Origin: Microbacterium sp. CSI-V
GTDB taxonomy: Bacteria; Actinomycetota; Actinomycetes; Actinomycetales; Microbacteriaceae
Reading direction: 5' to 3'
DNA length: 64,000 nt
NCBI RefSeq assembly: GCF_001984105.1
Contig: NZ_MTQM01000007.1
Span: 310,001 to 374,000 of the forward strand
Positions 50,490-59,388 of the stretch are shown here, one piece after another. The position numbers and the translations under genes were made by a program. Every line of letters begins with the position of its first letter. Positions within the stretch are counted from its first letter, which is position 1. The notes beneath the pieces were generated by a model. The model did not search any database. It was not told the origin of the DNA and saw only the letters and a list, made by a program, of their open reading frames with translations.

Positions 50490-52919
50490 TCATCCGACCG
50501 TGACGGTCTGACAACCCAGGAACGTGTTCGGCCCCTCGACGTCATTGATCGGATAGACGCAGACGGTGTGCGAACCCTTCGCCGCGGGGACGCGCGCGGA
50601 GAACCCGTGACGGTCACCCATGCCGGGGAAAGCTGCCGCGATGTCCGCACGCGAAACGTTCGCGAGGATCGCCGTTCCGATCCCGTCCACGTAGACGTGA
50701 ACGGCGATCGGATCGCTCGTGTCGGGGTCGAGAGCCCACCCGCCGACCGTGACGGCGCCCGCGGTCGCCCCGACCGCCTCCAGGTTGCCGATCGGGGGCC
50801 GCGAATGGTCGGCCACATCGACCGTCCGGCATCCGAGCGAGCTGTTACCCCCGGCGCCGTTGTTGATCACGTAGACACAGATCGAGGACGTGCCTGCGGG
50901 AACGGTGATGCGCTCGGCGAAACCGTGCCGCGATCCGACGAGGGGGTAGGCCGCCCCGACGTCGGGGCGATCCGAATCGGCCGTGTAGGCCGCTCCCCTG
51001 CTTCCGACGTAGATATGAACGGACACAGGCGAGGTCGTGTCCAGGTCGAGCGCCCATCCGCTGACGGTGGCCGTCATCCCGCTGACGCTCACGCCCTCGA
51101 GCATGCCGATGGGTGCCCGCCCGAGGTCGGGCACAGGGATGGTGATCGTCCGGCATCCCAGAGCGCCGTCACCGCCCTTCCCGTTGTTGACGGCGAAGAC
51201 GCAGACGTCGTGCTTGCCCCCCATGAGGGTGAGGGAGGTCGCAAAGCCGTGATTCGGGCCGAAGGCCGGGTATGCCGCTCCGACGTCGGAACGCGGGAGG
51301 TCGGCAGACGAGGACGAGGACGCGCCCGAGGCCTCGATGCGGACCTGGATGGGCAGCGAAGTGTCCGGGTCGATGGCCCACCCGCTCGCTGTCACCCTCG
51401 TGCCTTGGACGACCACGGCGTCGAGGGCGCCGAAAGGCACGCGCCCCTGATCGACCGGTTGGCCGACGGTCACCGTGCGACAACCGAGCTGGACGTTCCC
51501 GCCGAGGCCCGTGTTGATCCCGTACGCGCAGACGGTGCGCGCCCCCGGTGCGGCCGGGAGGACGGCGCCGAATCCGTGCTTGGCTCCGTAGGCGGGGTAG
51601 GCGCCTGCGACGTCCGTGCGGGACGAGTCCGCCAGCAGGGCCGTGCCCACCCCGTCGACGTACACGTGCACGGCAATCGGCTGCGTGGTGTCGGGATCGA
51701 TGGCCCAGCCGCCGACGGCGACGGCGCCCGCCTGCGCCGTCACCCCCTCGAGATTGCCGAACGGCGAGCCTGCCATGGCCGCGAGACGGTCGCACTTGAG
51801 CTGGGAGTCCCGCCCCTGGCCGACGTTGATCCCGATGACGCAGACGGTGTTGTCGCCCTCCTGCGCCGCGGGGACGGTGAGGGAGAAGGCGTGATTTCCG
51901 CCGAGCGTCGGATAGGCCGCGGCGACGTCTGCGCGATAGCCGTCAGCGGTCACGGTGCGTGTGGTCCCCTCCACCCGTACCTGGACACTGATGGAATTGG
52001 AGGTCTCGGGATCCGCGGTCCATCCCGACACCTGGAAACCGCCCGGTACCCGGGTGATGGCATCGACGGACCCGATCGGCCCATAAGGGTTCCCCATGTC
52101 CCGGGTCGACCCGAACCAGTCCGTATAGATGCGCCAGAAGTTGCGGTTGCCGTACGCCGAGCAGCCGTCACCCTCGCCGTAGAGGTTGCGGAGCGCCGCC
52201 GCGTTCGGCACGTACGGCGTGTAGATGTACAGCCCGGCCGTGGCGGCGTTCTCGATGTAGACGCGTTGCGTGCCGCAGCTGGTCGTGGGGTTGTAGAGGA
52301 TGTTGTTCCAGCGCCCCGCCTGGTAGCCCCACCACGTCGGGTTCAGCCGGTAGATCTCGAACTGTCGCGCGGCGTAGTAGACCTGATAGAAGAACCCGGC
52401 CGTGGACGCATCGCACGGCGCGGTGTCGGGGCATCCCTGTCCGGTGGCGGCCTTGTACTGGAAGTCTTCGGGCCACGTCGAGGAGACCAGCCGCTGCTCC
52501 TTCTCGAGCAGCACGAGCATGGCCTTCTGGCTGATCCCGCAGGAGAGGCCCACCTTGGCGATGATCGTCGCGGCGCTCTCGTTCGCCGCGCCCGCGTATC
52601 CGTTGCAGTACTTGTCGGCCGGCCGGTCGTCGGTGTTCTGGCGGTAGTCCTTGAGACAGGTGTACCCGCTCCGGCAGTTCGGCACCTGCTTCTGCAGGAA
52701 GGCCTGGATGTCCGACGCGCTCAGCGCCGAGCCGTCGTAGAACAACGCGTCGTCGATGATGTTGCCGGGGTTCCAGTCGGCCGCATTCGCCGCGGAGGCG
52801 GATGCCACCGGCGCCACCGTGGCGGGGAGTGCCACCGGCAGCGCGACCAGGAGGGCTGCCGCGCACACCCAGGCGGCGAGGACGGCGAGGGCGGCGCGAG
52901 GGCGGGACCGTGCGGTCAC
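50490..52919 (-). CDS. Secreted protein: cysteine-rich N-terminal domain plus five repeats
   Basis: An 809-residue exported protein. A Sec signal peptide of about 46 residues ends at ASAANA-ADW. Residues about 47-270 form a Cys-containing domain with NPGNIIDDALFYDG, CRSGYTCLKDYR, QKAMLVLLEKEQRLVSSTWP and NNILYNPTTSCGTQRVYI. The LLEKEQ segment recalls lysozyme-like peptidoglycan domains, but this is only a resemblance. Residues 280-809 are five beta-rich repeats of 103-109 residues. Similar proteins occur in other actinobacteria without known function. The GTG start overlaps the stop of an upstream lipoprotein gene (GTGA). It may bind or remodel the wall polymer made by this locus. Confidence 0.8.
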   Translation of the reverse strand: MTARSRPRAALAVLAAWVCAAALLVALPVALPATVAPVASASAANAADWNPGNIIDDALFYDGSALSASDIQAFLQKQVPNCRSGYTCLKDYRQNTDDRPADKYCNGYAGAANESAATIIAKVGLSCGISQKAMLVLLEKEQRLVSSTWPEDFQYKAATGQGCPDTAPCDASTAGFFYQVYYAARQFEIYRLNPTWWGYQAGRWNNILYNPTTSCGTQRVYIENAATAGLYIYTPYVPNAAALRNLYGEGDGCSAYGNRNFWRIYTDWFGSTRDMGNPYGPIGSVDAITRVPGGFQVSGWTADPETSNSISVQVRVEGTTRTVTADGYRADVAAAYPTLGGNHAFSLTVPAAQEGDNTVCVIGINVGQGRDSQLKCDRLAAMAGSPFGNLEGVTAQAGAVAVGGWAIDPDTTQPIAVHVYVDGVGTALLADSSRTDVAGAYPAYGAKHGFGAVLPAAPGARTVCAYGINTGLGGNVQLGCRTVTVGQPVDQGRVPFGALDAVVVQGTRVTASGWAIDPDTSLPIQVRIEASGASSSSSADLPRSDVGAAYPAFGPNHGFATSLTLMGGKHDVCVFAVNNGKGGDGALGCRTITIPVPDLGRAPIGMLEGVSVSGMTATVSGWALDLDTTSPVSVHIYVGSRGAAYTADSDRPDVGAAYPLVGSRHGFAERITVPAGTSSICVYVINNGAGGNSSLGCRTVDVADHSRPPIGNLEAVGATAGAVTVGGWALDPDTSDPIAVHVYVDGIGTAILANVSRADIAAAFPGMGDRHGFSARVPAAKGSHTVCVYPINDVEGPNTFLGCQTVTVG
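50493..52082 (-). repeat. Five tandem protein repeats in the secreted protein
   Basis: Repeats begin at residues 280, 384, 493, 601 and 707, each 103-109 residues. Core pattern: P-[FI]-G-x-[LV]-[DE]-x-V near the start, then V-x-G-W-[AT]-x-D-[PL]-[DE]-T, then D-[VI]-x-x-A-[YF]-P-x-x-G-x-x-H-[GA]-F, then V-C-V-x-x-[IV]-N and L-[GK]-C-[RD]. Two Cys per repeat could form a disulfide. Repeat 1 is the most divergent; 2 and 5 are the most alike. Confidence 0.85.
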
Positions 52920-53428
52920 GGCGCCGGCTCGACCGTGGAGACGGCCGACTCGGCGCGCGTGGAGGGAGATTCGTACCGCACCCGGAACTGCGGTGCGGTC
53001 GACGAATCGTCGACGGGGATCGACATGACTCCGCAGTAGGTCACGTCCTTGCCCTCCGTGCCAGTCACCGAGACCGTGCGGTCGGTGCCCACGAGTTCGA
53101 GCGTGCAGGTGCCGTCGTCTTCGGAAACCTTCGGCACCATCGCCGTGACTTCGAGGTTGCCGCCGACGATCTCGGAGGTGATGACGAGAACGTCTCCCGA
53201 GAACGGGGTGACGGAGGGCGTCGGCACCGCGGTCGGTGTCGAGGAGGCGCTCGGCTCGGGCGTCGACGAGATGGATGTCGACGGGGTGGGCGTTCCGGTG
53301 GACACCGCGCCTCCGACGGGTGTCGCGCAGCCGGCGAGGGCGAGAAGCGCGACGACGCCGACGGGCACGGCCCAGCGGCGACTCCTCTTCCCTGAGGGGG
53401 ACGTCCGGGGGTGGTTCACGGGGATCAC
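52916..53428 (-). CDS. Putative lipoprotein
   Basis: A 170-residue protein with a lipobox ALAGC at 30-34, so Cys34 would be lipid-modified. A Ser/Thr/Pro-rich linker follows (about 40-75), then a small beta-like domain of about 95 residues with two Cys (GTCTLELVG and VTYCGVMSIP) that may pair. It is coupled to the secreted repeat protein by GTGA, so the two probably work together at the outer face of the membrane. The GTG at 53428 has a CACAAT element 6 nt upstream. No function was recognised. Confidence 0.78.
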   Translation of the reverse strand: MIPVNHPRTSPSGKRSRRWAVPVGVVALLALAGCATPVGGAVSTGTPTPSTSISSTPEPSASSTPTAVPTPSVTPFSGDVLVITSEIVGGNLEVTAMVPKVSEDDGTCTLELVGTDRTVSVTGTEGKDVTYCGVMSIPVDDSSTAPQFRVRYESPSTRAESAVSTVEPAP

Positions 53429-53434
53429 GCGATC

Positions 53435-53440
53435 ATTGTG
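53435..53440 (-). promoter_or_regulatory. -10-like element (CACAAT) for the lipoprotein operon
   Basis: CACAAT on the minus strand, 6 nt before the GTG at 53428. The same CACAAT-N6-GTG arrangement precedes the PH-domain gene (59329), and CACAAT also lies upstream of purK, which supports it as a real variant -10. Confidence 0.45.
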
Positions 53441-53482
53441 CGGGCTGCGCGCCGCGAACGGCGGCTGCCACGCCGCGGGCGG

Positions 53483-54418
53483 TCAGCCGCGGCCGACCCG
53501 GCGCCGGAGGCGTCGCAGGCGCGACCACAGCGGCTGGTGCGCATCGATCTCGCGTCGCAGGTCGTCGCGGATCTCGGCGCGCAGCCGCTCCGACTGCCGC
53601 GTCGACAGCTCTTCGAGGTGGGCGATGAGCTGCTGCTGCTGGGCGGCGAGGTAGAGCGGCAGCCCGTCTCCCTCCCGCCGCGTCCACTGCTCGAGCGCCC
53701 GATCGCGCACCAGCGCATCGTCGCGAGCGTGCGCGTCGGCGAGCGCGAACATGCTGTTGGCGGCGATGCCCGTGGCATCCGGTCGCTGTGTCCAGTAGGC
53801 GAGGGGCTCGCCCGCGACGAAGCCGAATCCGGCCCGGGCGAGCACGCGGAGATAGAAGTCCCAGTCCTCGACGGCCTCCAGCGACTCGTCGTACCAGCCC
53901 GCTTCCTCGTGGACCGCCGCCCGATAGAGGACGGAGATGGGCACCGCGCGATTGACGCTCAGCATCTCGCCCAGCGAGATCCGCTGCATCCCCGCCCAGA
54001 ACGGGGCGCGACCGACCTCGACCCACCGCCCCTCGCGCTCCTCCTCGTAGACGATCTCGGTGCTCACCGACACCGCGGCATCCCCGGGGTGCGTATCGAG
54101 CCACTCCACGGTGCGGGCGAGGAAGTCCGGATGCCACCGGTCGTCGTCGTCGTGGAGGACCACCAGCTCGGTGGCCGCCGCGCGCACGCCGGCGTTCGCG
54201 GCGATGCACCGCCCGCCCTCCCCCGGCGGGATGTGCAGGACATCGGCGGTGAGGCCCGCCTCCGCCACGACCGACTCGACCTCGGGCGGATCGCCCCCGT
54301 CGTTCACGACGACGACGCGCCGGTCGGAGAACGACTGGGCGGCGATGTCGGCCAGGGCCCGACGGAGGAAGGCGGGACGTCGTCGGGTGCGGACGACGAT
54401 TCCGACGCGCGCGGTCAT
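53483..54418 (-). CDS. Family 2 glycosyltransferase
   Basis: A 311-residue GT2 enzyme: VGIVVRTRRRPAFLRRAL, VVNDGGDPPEVES, VLHDDDDRWHPDFL (the DxD motif, about residues 94-97) and the acceptor-side EAVEDWDFYLRVLA. The last 60 residues are polar and helical (HLEELSTRQSERLRAEIRDDL), possibly a coiled coil. The start at 54418 was chosen because TATGCT lies 7 nt upstream, giving a leaderless message; an ATG at 54430 would overlap that -10. Probably adds a side or terminal sugar to the wall polymer. Confidence 0.86.
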   Translation of the reverse strand: MTARVGIVVRTRRRPAFLRRALADIAAQSFSDRRVVVVNDGGDPPEVESVVAEAGLTADVLHIPPGEGGRCIAANAGVRAAATELVVLHDDDDRWHPDFLARTVEWLDTHPGDAAVSVSTEIVYEEEREGRWVEVGRAPFWAGMQRISLGEMLSVNRAVPISVLYRAAVHEEAGWYDESLEAVEDWDFYLRVLARAGFGFVAGEPLAYWTQRPDATGIAANSMFALADAHARDDALVRDRALEQWTRREGDGLPLYLAAQQQQLIAHLEELSTRQSERLRAEIRDDLRREIDAHQPLWSRLRRLRRRVGRG

Positions 54419-54425
54419 GGGTTCG

Positions 54426-54431
54426 AGCATA
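54426..54431 (-). promoter_or_regulatory. Leaderless -10 element (TATGCT) for the GT2 gene
   Basis: TATGCT on the minus strand, then 7 nt and the ATG at 54418. It decides between the two in-frame ATGs. Confidence 0.55.
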
Positions 54432-54439
54432 GGTCCCGC

Positions 54440-55540
54440 CTAGAGTTCGGCGTGCAGAGCCCAGACGCGGTCGGCGGACGCCGCCCACGCGAACCCCTTC
54501 GCGCGATCACCGGCGAGCACGCGCAGGCGCTCGGCATCCTCTCCGAGAGCGCGCGCGACGGCGGCGGCGAGTCCGCTCTCCGTGGCGAAGGCGGCCGCGT
54601 CAGCGAGCACCTCGCGGTGGACCGCGGTGTCTCTCGCGACGATCGGGACGGAGAGGGCAAGGGCGTCCACGGCCCGCCACGGCCAGTCGGTCCGGGTGCT
54701 CGCCGCGATGAACGCGACCGCGTGGGAGAGCACCGCGGCGCGGTCCCACTGGTCGAGTGCACCGCGCGCGTGGACGCGCGCCTCGGGGACCCCCGCGGCG
54801 GACGCGAGCTCGACGACGGCCGGCTCCTCCCCCTCCGGCACGTCCAGCACCACGACGTCGCCGTCCCACGCCGACGCAAGGGCCGCGAAGGCGTCCGCGA
54901 GGCCGTCCGAGGCGGCGGAGCCGCCGGCCAGGGCGACGAACGACGAGGGCAGGTCGAGCGCGCGGAGACGGCCGACGGCATCGGAGGGCGCACGGAACCC
55001 GGCCGCCGGTGCCCCGCCGATCACGCGCACCTTGGCGACGAGCTTGGCCTTGGCCACCTCCGCCAGGCGCTCGGCCATGGCGTGCGAGGGCACGACGACG
55101 GCATCGGCGTGCTTGCCGATGCGCGACAGCAGCGCTCGGGTGCCGAGGACCTCGGCCCGGGGCAGCTCGTCCGGTGTCTCCCACGCGCGGAGGTCCCACA
55201 GCGTGACGACGATCTGGTGCGTCTCGTTGACACGGTCGTGCCGGACGAGCGGGGCGAGCGCGGTCGGCGAGTGGATGAGCCCGCGACCGATGCCGGGCGC
55301 CACCCCGAGCTGCCAGGATGCCGCCAGCTCGCGTCGGCGCATCGACAGGCGCGTCTCGGCGCTGAGACCCGTGACGCCCGCGTCGTCGGGGAGACCCGGC
55401 GCGGGAGTGATGGCCGCGACGTCGCAGCCGCGCGGGGCGGTGTCGACGAGAGCCTGGGCGAGCGACGCCGAGGCTTCCGCGAGGTCGCGGGAGGTCGGCG
55501 CGACGAGCTGGTCGAGGACGACGCGAAGGGTGACGGTCAC
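54440..55540 (-). CDS. GT-B glycosyltransferase (GT4-like)
   Basis: A 366-residue protein with a GT-B outline: [14 protein letters not shown] opening, THQIVVTLWDLRAWETPDEL (a mid-domain segment common in family 4 transferases), VVPSHAMAERLAEVAKAK, then the donor domain with SSFVALAGGSAASDGLADAF and a late ASTRTDWPWRAVDALALSVPIVA, in place of the usual E-x7-E motif. The missing first Glu makes activity less sure. It is coupled to the LCP gene (GTGA) and is third in the purE-LCP-GT operon. Confidence 0.78.
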   Translation of the reverse strand: MTVTLRVVLDQLVAPTSRDLAEASASLAQALVDTAPRGCDVAAITPAPGLPDDAGVTGLSAETRLSMRRRELAASWQLGVAPGIGRGLIHSPTALAPLVRHDRVNETHQIVVTLWDLRAWETPDELPRAEVLGTRALLSRIGKHADAVVVPSHAMAERLAEVAKAKLVAKVRVIGGAPAAGFRAPSDAVGRLRALDLPSSFVALAGGSAASDGLADAFAALASAWDGDVVVLDVPEGEEPAVVELASAAGVPEARVHARGALDQWDRAAVLSHAVAFIAASTRTDWPWRAVDALALSVPIVARDTAVHREVLADAAAFATESGLAAAVARALGEDAERLRVLAGDRAKGFAWAASADRVWALHAEL

Positions 55541-57003
55541 GGCGCGGGGCTCTCCGTTTCGGTCGGGGGGTGGAGCTTGTCGCGCACGATCTGCTGCACC
55601 TGCGCGTAGTCCGGGTCGAACTCGTCGACGCCACCCTCGGGGGTCAATTCGATCGTCGTGACCGGCTGGCCCTTTGCCTTCAGCGCGAGGTCGACCAGCG
55701 TCGGGGCGATGAGACCCTGCGGGAGGTCGGTCTCGAGGATGTTCGTCCCCGCGGCGGCCACCTGCTGGAAGTGCTGGAGGACGTTCTGCGGGGTGAACTG
55801 CGCGAGGATCGCCTCCTGCAACTCGCGCTGGCGGCGCATGCGGTCGAAATCGCTCGTGGTGTACCGCGAACGGGCGTACCACTGGGCGGTGTCTCCGTCC
55901 ATGTGCTGCTGACCGGGCTCGATCCAGCCGAAGGCCCAGTCGTCCACCGGCTGGCCGTCGTACGCAGGCCCGCCCTTGGGGAGGCGCTCCTGGACGTTGA
56001 TGTCGACGCCGCCGAGCGCGTCGACGACGTCGGCGAAGCCCTTCATGTCGATCAGCACGTAGTACGGGATCTGGATGCCGAGGATGCCCTCGGCGGCATC
56101 CTTGGTCGCCTCGATGCCCGGTTCGGAGCCGTTGGCCTTGGCGTCGGGGTAGAGGGCGTTTCCGTCCTGGCACACCTCGACTTCGGTGCGGAGCTGGTTG
56201 ATGCCGCTGCCCCAGCCGCAGGTCGGGTCGTACTTGCCCTGGTGTCCGTTCGGGTACAGGTCCTGCATGGGCCCGGGGGCGAAGGGGAAATTCGGCATGT
56301 CGCGCGGGATCCCGGTGATGGTCACCGCTCCCGTGGAGGCGTTGATCGAGACCACGGAGATGGAGTCGAACCGCATCGAGTCGCGCCCCTCACCCGAGTC
56401 GGCACCCAGGAGGAGGATGTTGTAGTAGCCGTCGGACGGCGGGACGACGGGTGCCGATTCGGCGAAGATCGACGCGAAGGCGTCCCTTGTCGTCCCGGCG
56501 GCCTGGGCGGCCCACGCGGCACCCGAGCCGGTGAGGACGAGCAGCCCCACCGACACGACCGTCATGATCCACCGGGCCACGGGCCCCGTCCGCACGAGTC
56601 GCACCAGCCGCAGGGTGTCGATCGTGAGCACGATCCACAGCACGATGTAGCCGACGAGGACGACCTGCACCAGGGTGAGCGGAACCCACCGGAACCACGA
56701 CAGGAAGTCGGGGATGAACGAGCCCGTCGCGAGGGCGAAGAGACCGCTCGGCCAGAGCAACGCCGCCACCGCCGTGAGGACGAGGGCCGTCCAGAGGAAG
56801 AGCGTGGCGCCCAGGCCGAATCGGCCCAGGCGACGGTTGCCCGCGAGGATCTGCGCCGACCCGGGGATGAGCACGTTGAGCACGACGAGCCACCACCCGC
56901 GCCGCGTCATGACCTCGCGCGACGACGCGTCCGGATGACGCAGGGGCCGGGACTCCGTCAGCGACGGGCGGGCGCGCGGCCGCGGCGGGGCGGCGACGCT
57001 CAC
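55537..57003 (-). CDS. LytR-CpsA-Psr (LCP) family glycopolymer ligase
   Basis: A 488-residue LCP protein. A Pro/Arg-rich cytoplasmic tail is followed by three or four hydrophobic helices (residues about 38-150), more than the single helix of most LCP proteins. The LytR_cpsA_psr domain then starts at [22 protein letters not shown]; conserved polyprenyl-phosphate and metal residues are in [30 protein letters not shown] and [24 protein letters not shown] enzymes transfer lipid-linked polymers to peptidoglycan, which fits the right end of this locus. The GTG start overlaps the purE stop, so its translation depends on a purine gene. Confidence 0.92.
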   Translation of the reverse strand: MSVAAPPRPRARPSLTESRPLRHPDASSREVMTRRGWWLVVLNVLIPGSAQILAGNRRLGRFGLGATLFLWTALVLTAVAALLWPSGLFALATGSFIPDFLSWFRWVPLTLVQVVLVGYIVLWIVLTIDTLRLVRLVRTGPVARWIMTVVSVGLLVLTGSGAAWAAQAAGTTRDAFASIFAESAPVVPPSDGYYNILLLGADSGEGRDSMRFDSISVVSINASTGAVTITGIPRDMPNFPFAPGPMQDLYPNGHQGKYDPTCGWGSGINQLRTEVEVCQDGNALYPDAKANGSEPGIEATKDAAEGILGIQIPYYVLIDMKGFADVVDALGGVDINVQERLPKGGPAYDGQPVDDWAFGWIEPGQQHMDGDTAQWYARSRYTTSDFDRMRRQRELQEAILAQFTPQNVLQHFQQVAAAGTNILETDLPQGLIAPTLVDLALKAKGQPVTTIELTPEGGVDEFDPDYAQVQQIVRDKLHPPTETESPAP

Positions 57004-57515
57004 AACGACTCCTTGAGGCGGCGGTTCTTCTCCTCCACCTGGGACTCGAGATCGGCGGCGTAGCCCTCGACGCGGTCGCCGAGGGCGACGTCGGCGGCAC
57101 CGAGGATGCGCGCGGCGAGGAGCCCTGCGTTCTTCGCCCCGTTGATCGACACCGTCGCGACGGGGATCCCGGCGGGCATCTGCACGATGCTGAGCAGCGA
57201 GTCGAGACCGTCGAGCGTGGCCAGCTGGACGGGGACGCCGATGACCGGGAGCGCGGTGACGGAGGCGAGCATTCCGGGGAGGTGGGCGGCCCCACCGGCT
57301 CCGGCGATGATGGCGCGCAGCCCCCGCGCCCGCGCCTCGCGGCCGTACCGGATGAGCTTGTCGGGCGTGCGGTGAGCCGAGACGACCTCCACCTCGTGGG
57401 GGATGCCGAATTCGGTGAGCACCTGCGAGGCGTCGCTCATCACGCGCCAGTCGGAGTCGGAGCCCATGACGACGCCGACCAGCGGCGTCTCGGAGGAATG
57501 CAGCGGCCGGGTCAC
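57000..57515 (-). CDS. purE: N5-carboxyaminoimidazole ribonucleotide mutase
   Basis: A 171-residue class I PurE, which moves the carboxyl group of N5-CAIR to give CAIR in purine synthesis. [13 protein letters not shown] binds the substrate phosphate, SAHRTPDKL holds the catalytic His, and [13 protein letters not shown] with PVIGVPVQ is conserved. The GTG at 57515 is supported by a TAGCCT element 6 nt upstream. It is separated from purK by 46 bp yet coupled to the LCP gene downstream. Confidence 0.95.
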   Translation of the reverse strand: MTRPLHSSETPLVGVVMGSDSDWRVMSDASQVLTEFGIPHEVEVVSAHRTPDKLIRYGREARARGLRAIIAGAGGAAHLPGMLASVTALPVIGVPVQLATLDGLDSLLSIVQMPAGIPVATVSINGAKNAGLLAARILGAADVALGDRVEGYAADLESQVEEKNRRLKESL

Positions 57516-57521
57516 CGGTCC

Positions 57522-57527
57522 AGGCTA
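57522..57527 (-). promoter_or_regulatory. Leaderless -10 element (TAGCCT) for purE-LCP-GT
   Basis: TAGCCT on the minus strand, then 6 nt and the GTG at 57515. It lies in the short gap after purK, so purE and the LCP gene can be expressed apart from purK. Confidence 0.6.
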
Positions 57528-57561
57528 GGGCGGGTCGCTGGAAGATCCCGGAACGGCACGC

Positions 57562-58695
57562 TCAGTCGAAGAATGCCGCCGCCGCGCGGCCCTCGTAGAC
57601 GACGTCGTCCAGGTCGTCGCCGGCGACGTTGACGTGCCCGACCTTGCGCCCCGGACGCGGGTCCTTGCCGTACGTGTGGATCTTCGCCGTCGGGTGCGCG
57701 GCCATCGCGGGTGCGAAGCGCTCGGTCAGCCCGCCCTCGGCGGGCCCGCCGAGGATGTTGACCATGACGGTCCACGGAGCCGTGGCATCCGTCGATCCGA
57801 GCGGAAGGTCGAGCACGGCGCGCAGATGCTGCTCGAACTGGCTGGTGACGGCGCCGTCCTGCGTCCAGTGGCCGCTGTTGTGCGGCCGCATGGCGAGTTC
57901 GTTGATGAGGACGCGCTCGTCGGTCGTCTCGAACAGCTCGACGGCGAGCATGCCGGTCACCCCGAGCCCTTCGGCGACGGCGACGCCGATCGCGGCGGCC
58001 GCGCGCTCGAGCCGGTCCCCCGCACGCGGAGCGGGCGCGATCACCTCGGCGCACACCCCGTCGCGCTGCGTCGTCGCCACGAGAGGATACGCCCGCACCT
58101 CGCCGGACGGACGACGCGCGACCTGCTGCGCCAGTTCGCGCGTGAAGTCGACGAGTTCTTCGACCAGGAGCGCCCCGCCGTGGGCGTCCTCGGCAAGCGC
58201 GGCGAACCAATCGTCGGCTTCGGTCGCGGCCGAGACCACGCGCACGCCCTTGCCGTCGTACCCGCCGCGGGGGGTCTTCACGACGGCGCGTCCGCCGTGG
58301 GCGTCGAGGAAGTCCTGGAGCTGCGCGGCATCCGAGACGGCGGCCCAGTCGGGCTGCGGCATCCCGAGCTCGGCCATGCGCGCGCGCATGACGAGCTTGT
58401 CCTGGGCGACGGCCAGCGGGGCCGGGCCCGGGTGGACCGCGACGCCGGCGTCGACGAGCGCGGCCAGGACGTCCTGAGGCACGTGCTCGTGGTCGAACGT
58501 GAGCACGTCCACCTCACGCGCGAAGCGGAGCACGGTCTCGGCGTCGCGGTAGTCGCCCACGGCGGTGGCGGCGAGCCCCGCCGACATGCCCTCGGTCTCG
58601 GCGAGGACACGGATGTCGATCCCGAGCTCCTCGGCCGGCGCGATCATCATCCGCGCCAGCTGTCCTCCACCGACCACTCCGACTCGCAGCGCCAT
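57562..58695 (-). CDS. purK: N5-carboxyaminoimidazole ribonucleotide synthase
   Basis: A 377-residue ATP-grasp enzyme converting AIR, bicarbonate and ATP to N5-CAIR. VGVVGGGQLARMM opens the N-terminal domain, VKTPRGGYDGKGV holds the ATP-grasp lysine and glycine loop, and INELAMRPHNSGHWTQDG is the C-terminal metal/ATP region. The ATG at 58695 has AAGGAG about 6 nt upstream, one of the clearest ribosome binding sites in the window, and a CACAAT element about 22 nt upstream. Confidence 0.95.
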   Translation of the reverse strand: MALRVGVVGGGQLARMMIAPAEELGIDIRVLAETEGMSAGLAATAVGDYRDAETVLRFAREVDVLTFDHEHVPQDVLAALVDAGVAVHPGPAPLAVAQDKLVMRARMAELGMPQPDWAAVSDAAQLQDFLDAHGGRAVVKTPRGGYDGKGVRVVSAATEADDWFAALAEDAHGGALLVEELVDFTRELAQQVARRPSGEVRAYPLVATTQRDGVCAEVIAPAPRAGDRLERAAAAIGVAVAEGLGVTGMLAVELFETTDERVLINELAMRPHNSGHWTQDGAVTSQFEQHLRAVLDLPLGSTDATAPWTVMVNILGGPAEGGLTERFAPAMAAHPTAKIHTYGKDPRPGRKVGHVNVAGDDLDDVVYEGRAAAAFFD

Positions 58696-58716
58696 GCCGC
58701 TCCTTCCGTCCCGTCC

Positions 58717-58722
58717 ATTGTG
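58717..58722 (-). promoter_or_regulatory. -10-like element (CACAAT) for purK
   Basis: CACAAT on the minus strand ends 21 nt before the ATG at 58695, predicting a leader of about 15 nt that includes AAGGAG. It is the same -10 variant as at 53435 and 59336, but here with a leader. Confidence 0.4.
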
Positions 58723-58774
58723 CTCCACACCGCCGCCGCACTTCCCGACCCCGGCGAGAGGCACGACGTCCGCG

Positions 58775-59329
58775 TCAGAACTCGACGGCGCCGGAGCCGT
58801 GCGCCTGCGAGTCGCGATGCGCGAGGATCTGGTTCACCTCGACCTGGTCGACCAGCGTCTCGTGCACGAGCACCGCGTGGGGGACGTTCTTCAGACGAAG
58901 GGGAGGTTCCACTCCGTTGGACAGCGTGAGGGTCCCCGCTCCCCACAGCCGTTGGAGGATGCCGCGCCTCATCTGGATCGCGTACCCGCGCACGTGCGAG
59001 ATCTCGCGGCTGCTCGACCCGAAGAAGCCGGAGCGCTCGATGACGCGGCGGGTGGTGATCGTCCACGACCGGGAGAGCCACACGAAGTACGGCACGATCA
59101 CCAGCAGCACCAGCGCGGCACCGGCCGCGGTCAACAGCATCCAGTTCTCGAACGGAGCCGGGAGATTGTCGTAGTAGTACGCGGTCGCACCGGCCACGGC
59201 GATCAGCACGAGGGCCGACCAGAACAACCGCCGGGCGTGACCGCGCAGGCGCGCGATGCGGCGCTCGGGCGCAGCCGCGCCAGGGGCCGGCGTGCGGGGA
59301 CGGCCTCCGTAGGTGTCGGGCGGGGTCAC
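58775..59329 (-). CDS. PH-domain (bPH2) membrane protein
   Basis: A 184-residue protein: a Pro-rich N-terminus, two hydrophobic helices (about residues 37-55 and 63-85), then a bacterial PH domain of the bPH2 type with SWTITTRRVIERSGFFGSSSREI and VRGYAIQMRRGILQRLWGAGTL. From memory it matches Rv3278c, also between purK and birA. The function is unknown; bPH2 proteins may sense or bind membranes or envelope parts. The GTG at 59329 has CACAAT 6 nt upstream. Confidence 0.85.
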   Translation of the reverse strand: MTPPDTYGGRPRTPAPGAAAPERRIARLRGHARRLFWSALVLIAVAGATAYYYDNLPAPFENWMLLTAAGAALVLLVIVPYFVWLSRSWTITTRRVIERSGFFGSSSREISHVRGYAIQMRRGILQRLWGAGTLTLSNGVEPPLRLKNVPHAVLVHETLVDQVEVNQILAHRDSQAHGSGAVEF

Positions 59330-59335
59330 GTACTC

Positions 59336-59341
59336 ATTGTG
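59336..59341 (-). promoter_or_regulatory. -10-like element (CACAAT) for the PH-domain gene
   Basis: CACAAT on the minus strand, 6 nt before the GTG at 59329, the same arrangement as at the lipoprotein gene. Confidence 0.45.
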
Positions 59342-59388
59342 GGGGCGGGAGCCGCCGGCGTCGCCCGCACACGCGGGACGGGCGCGGG

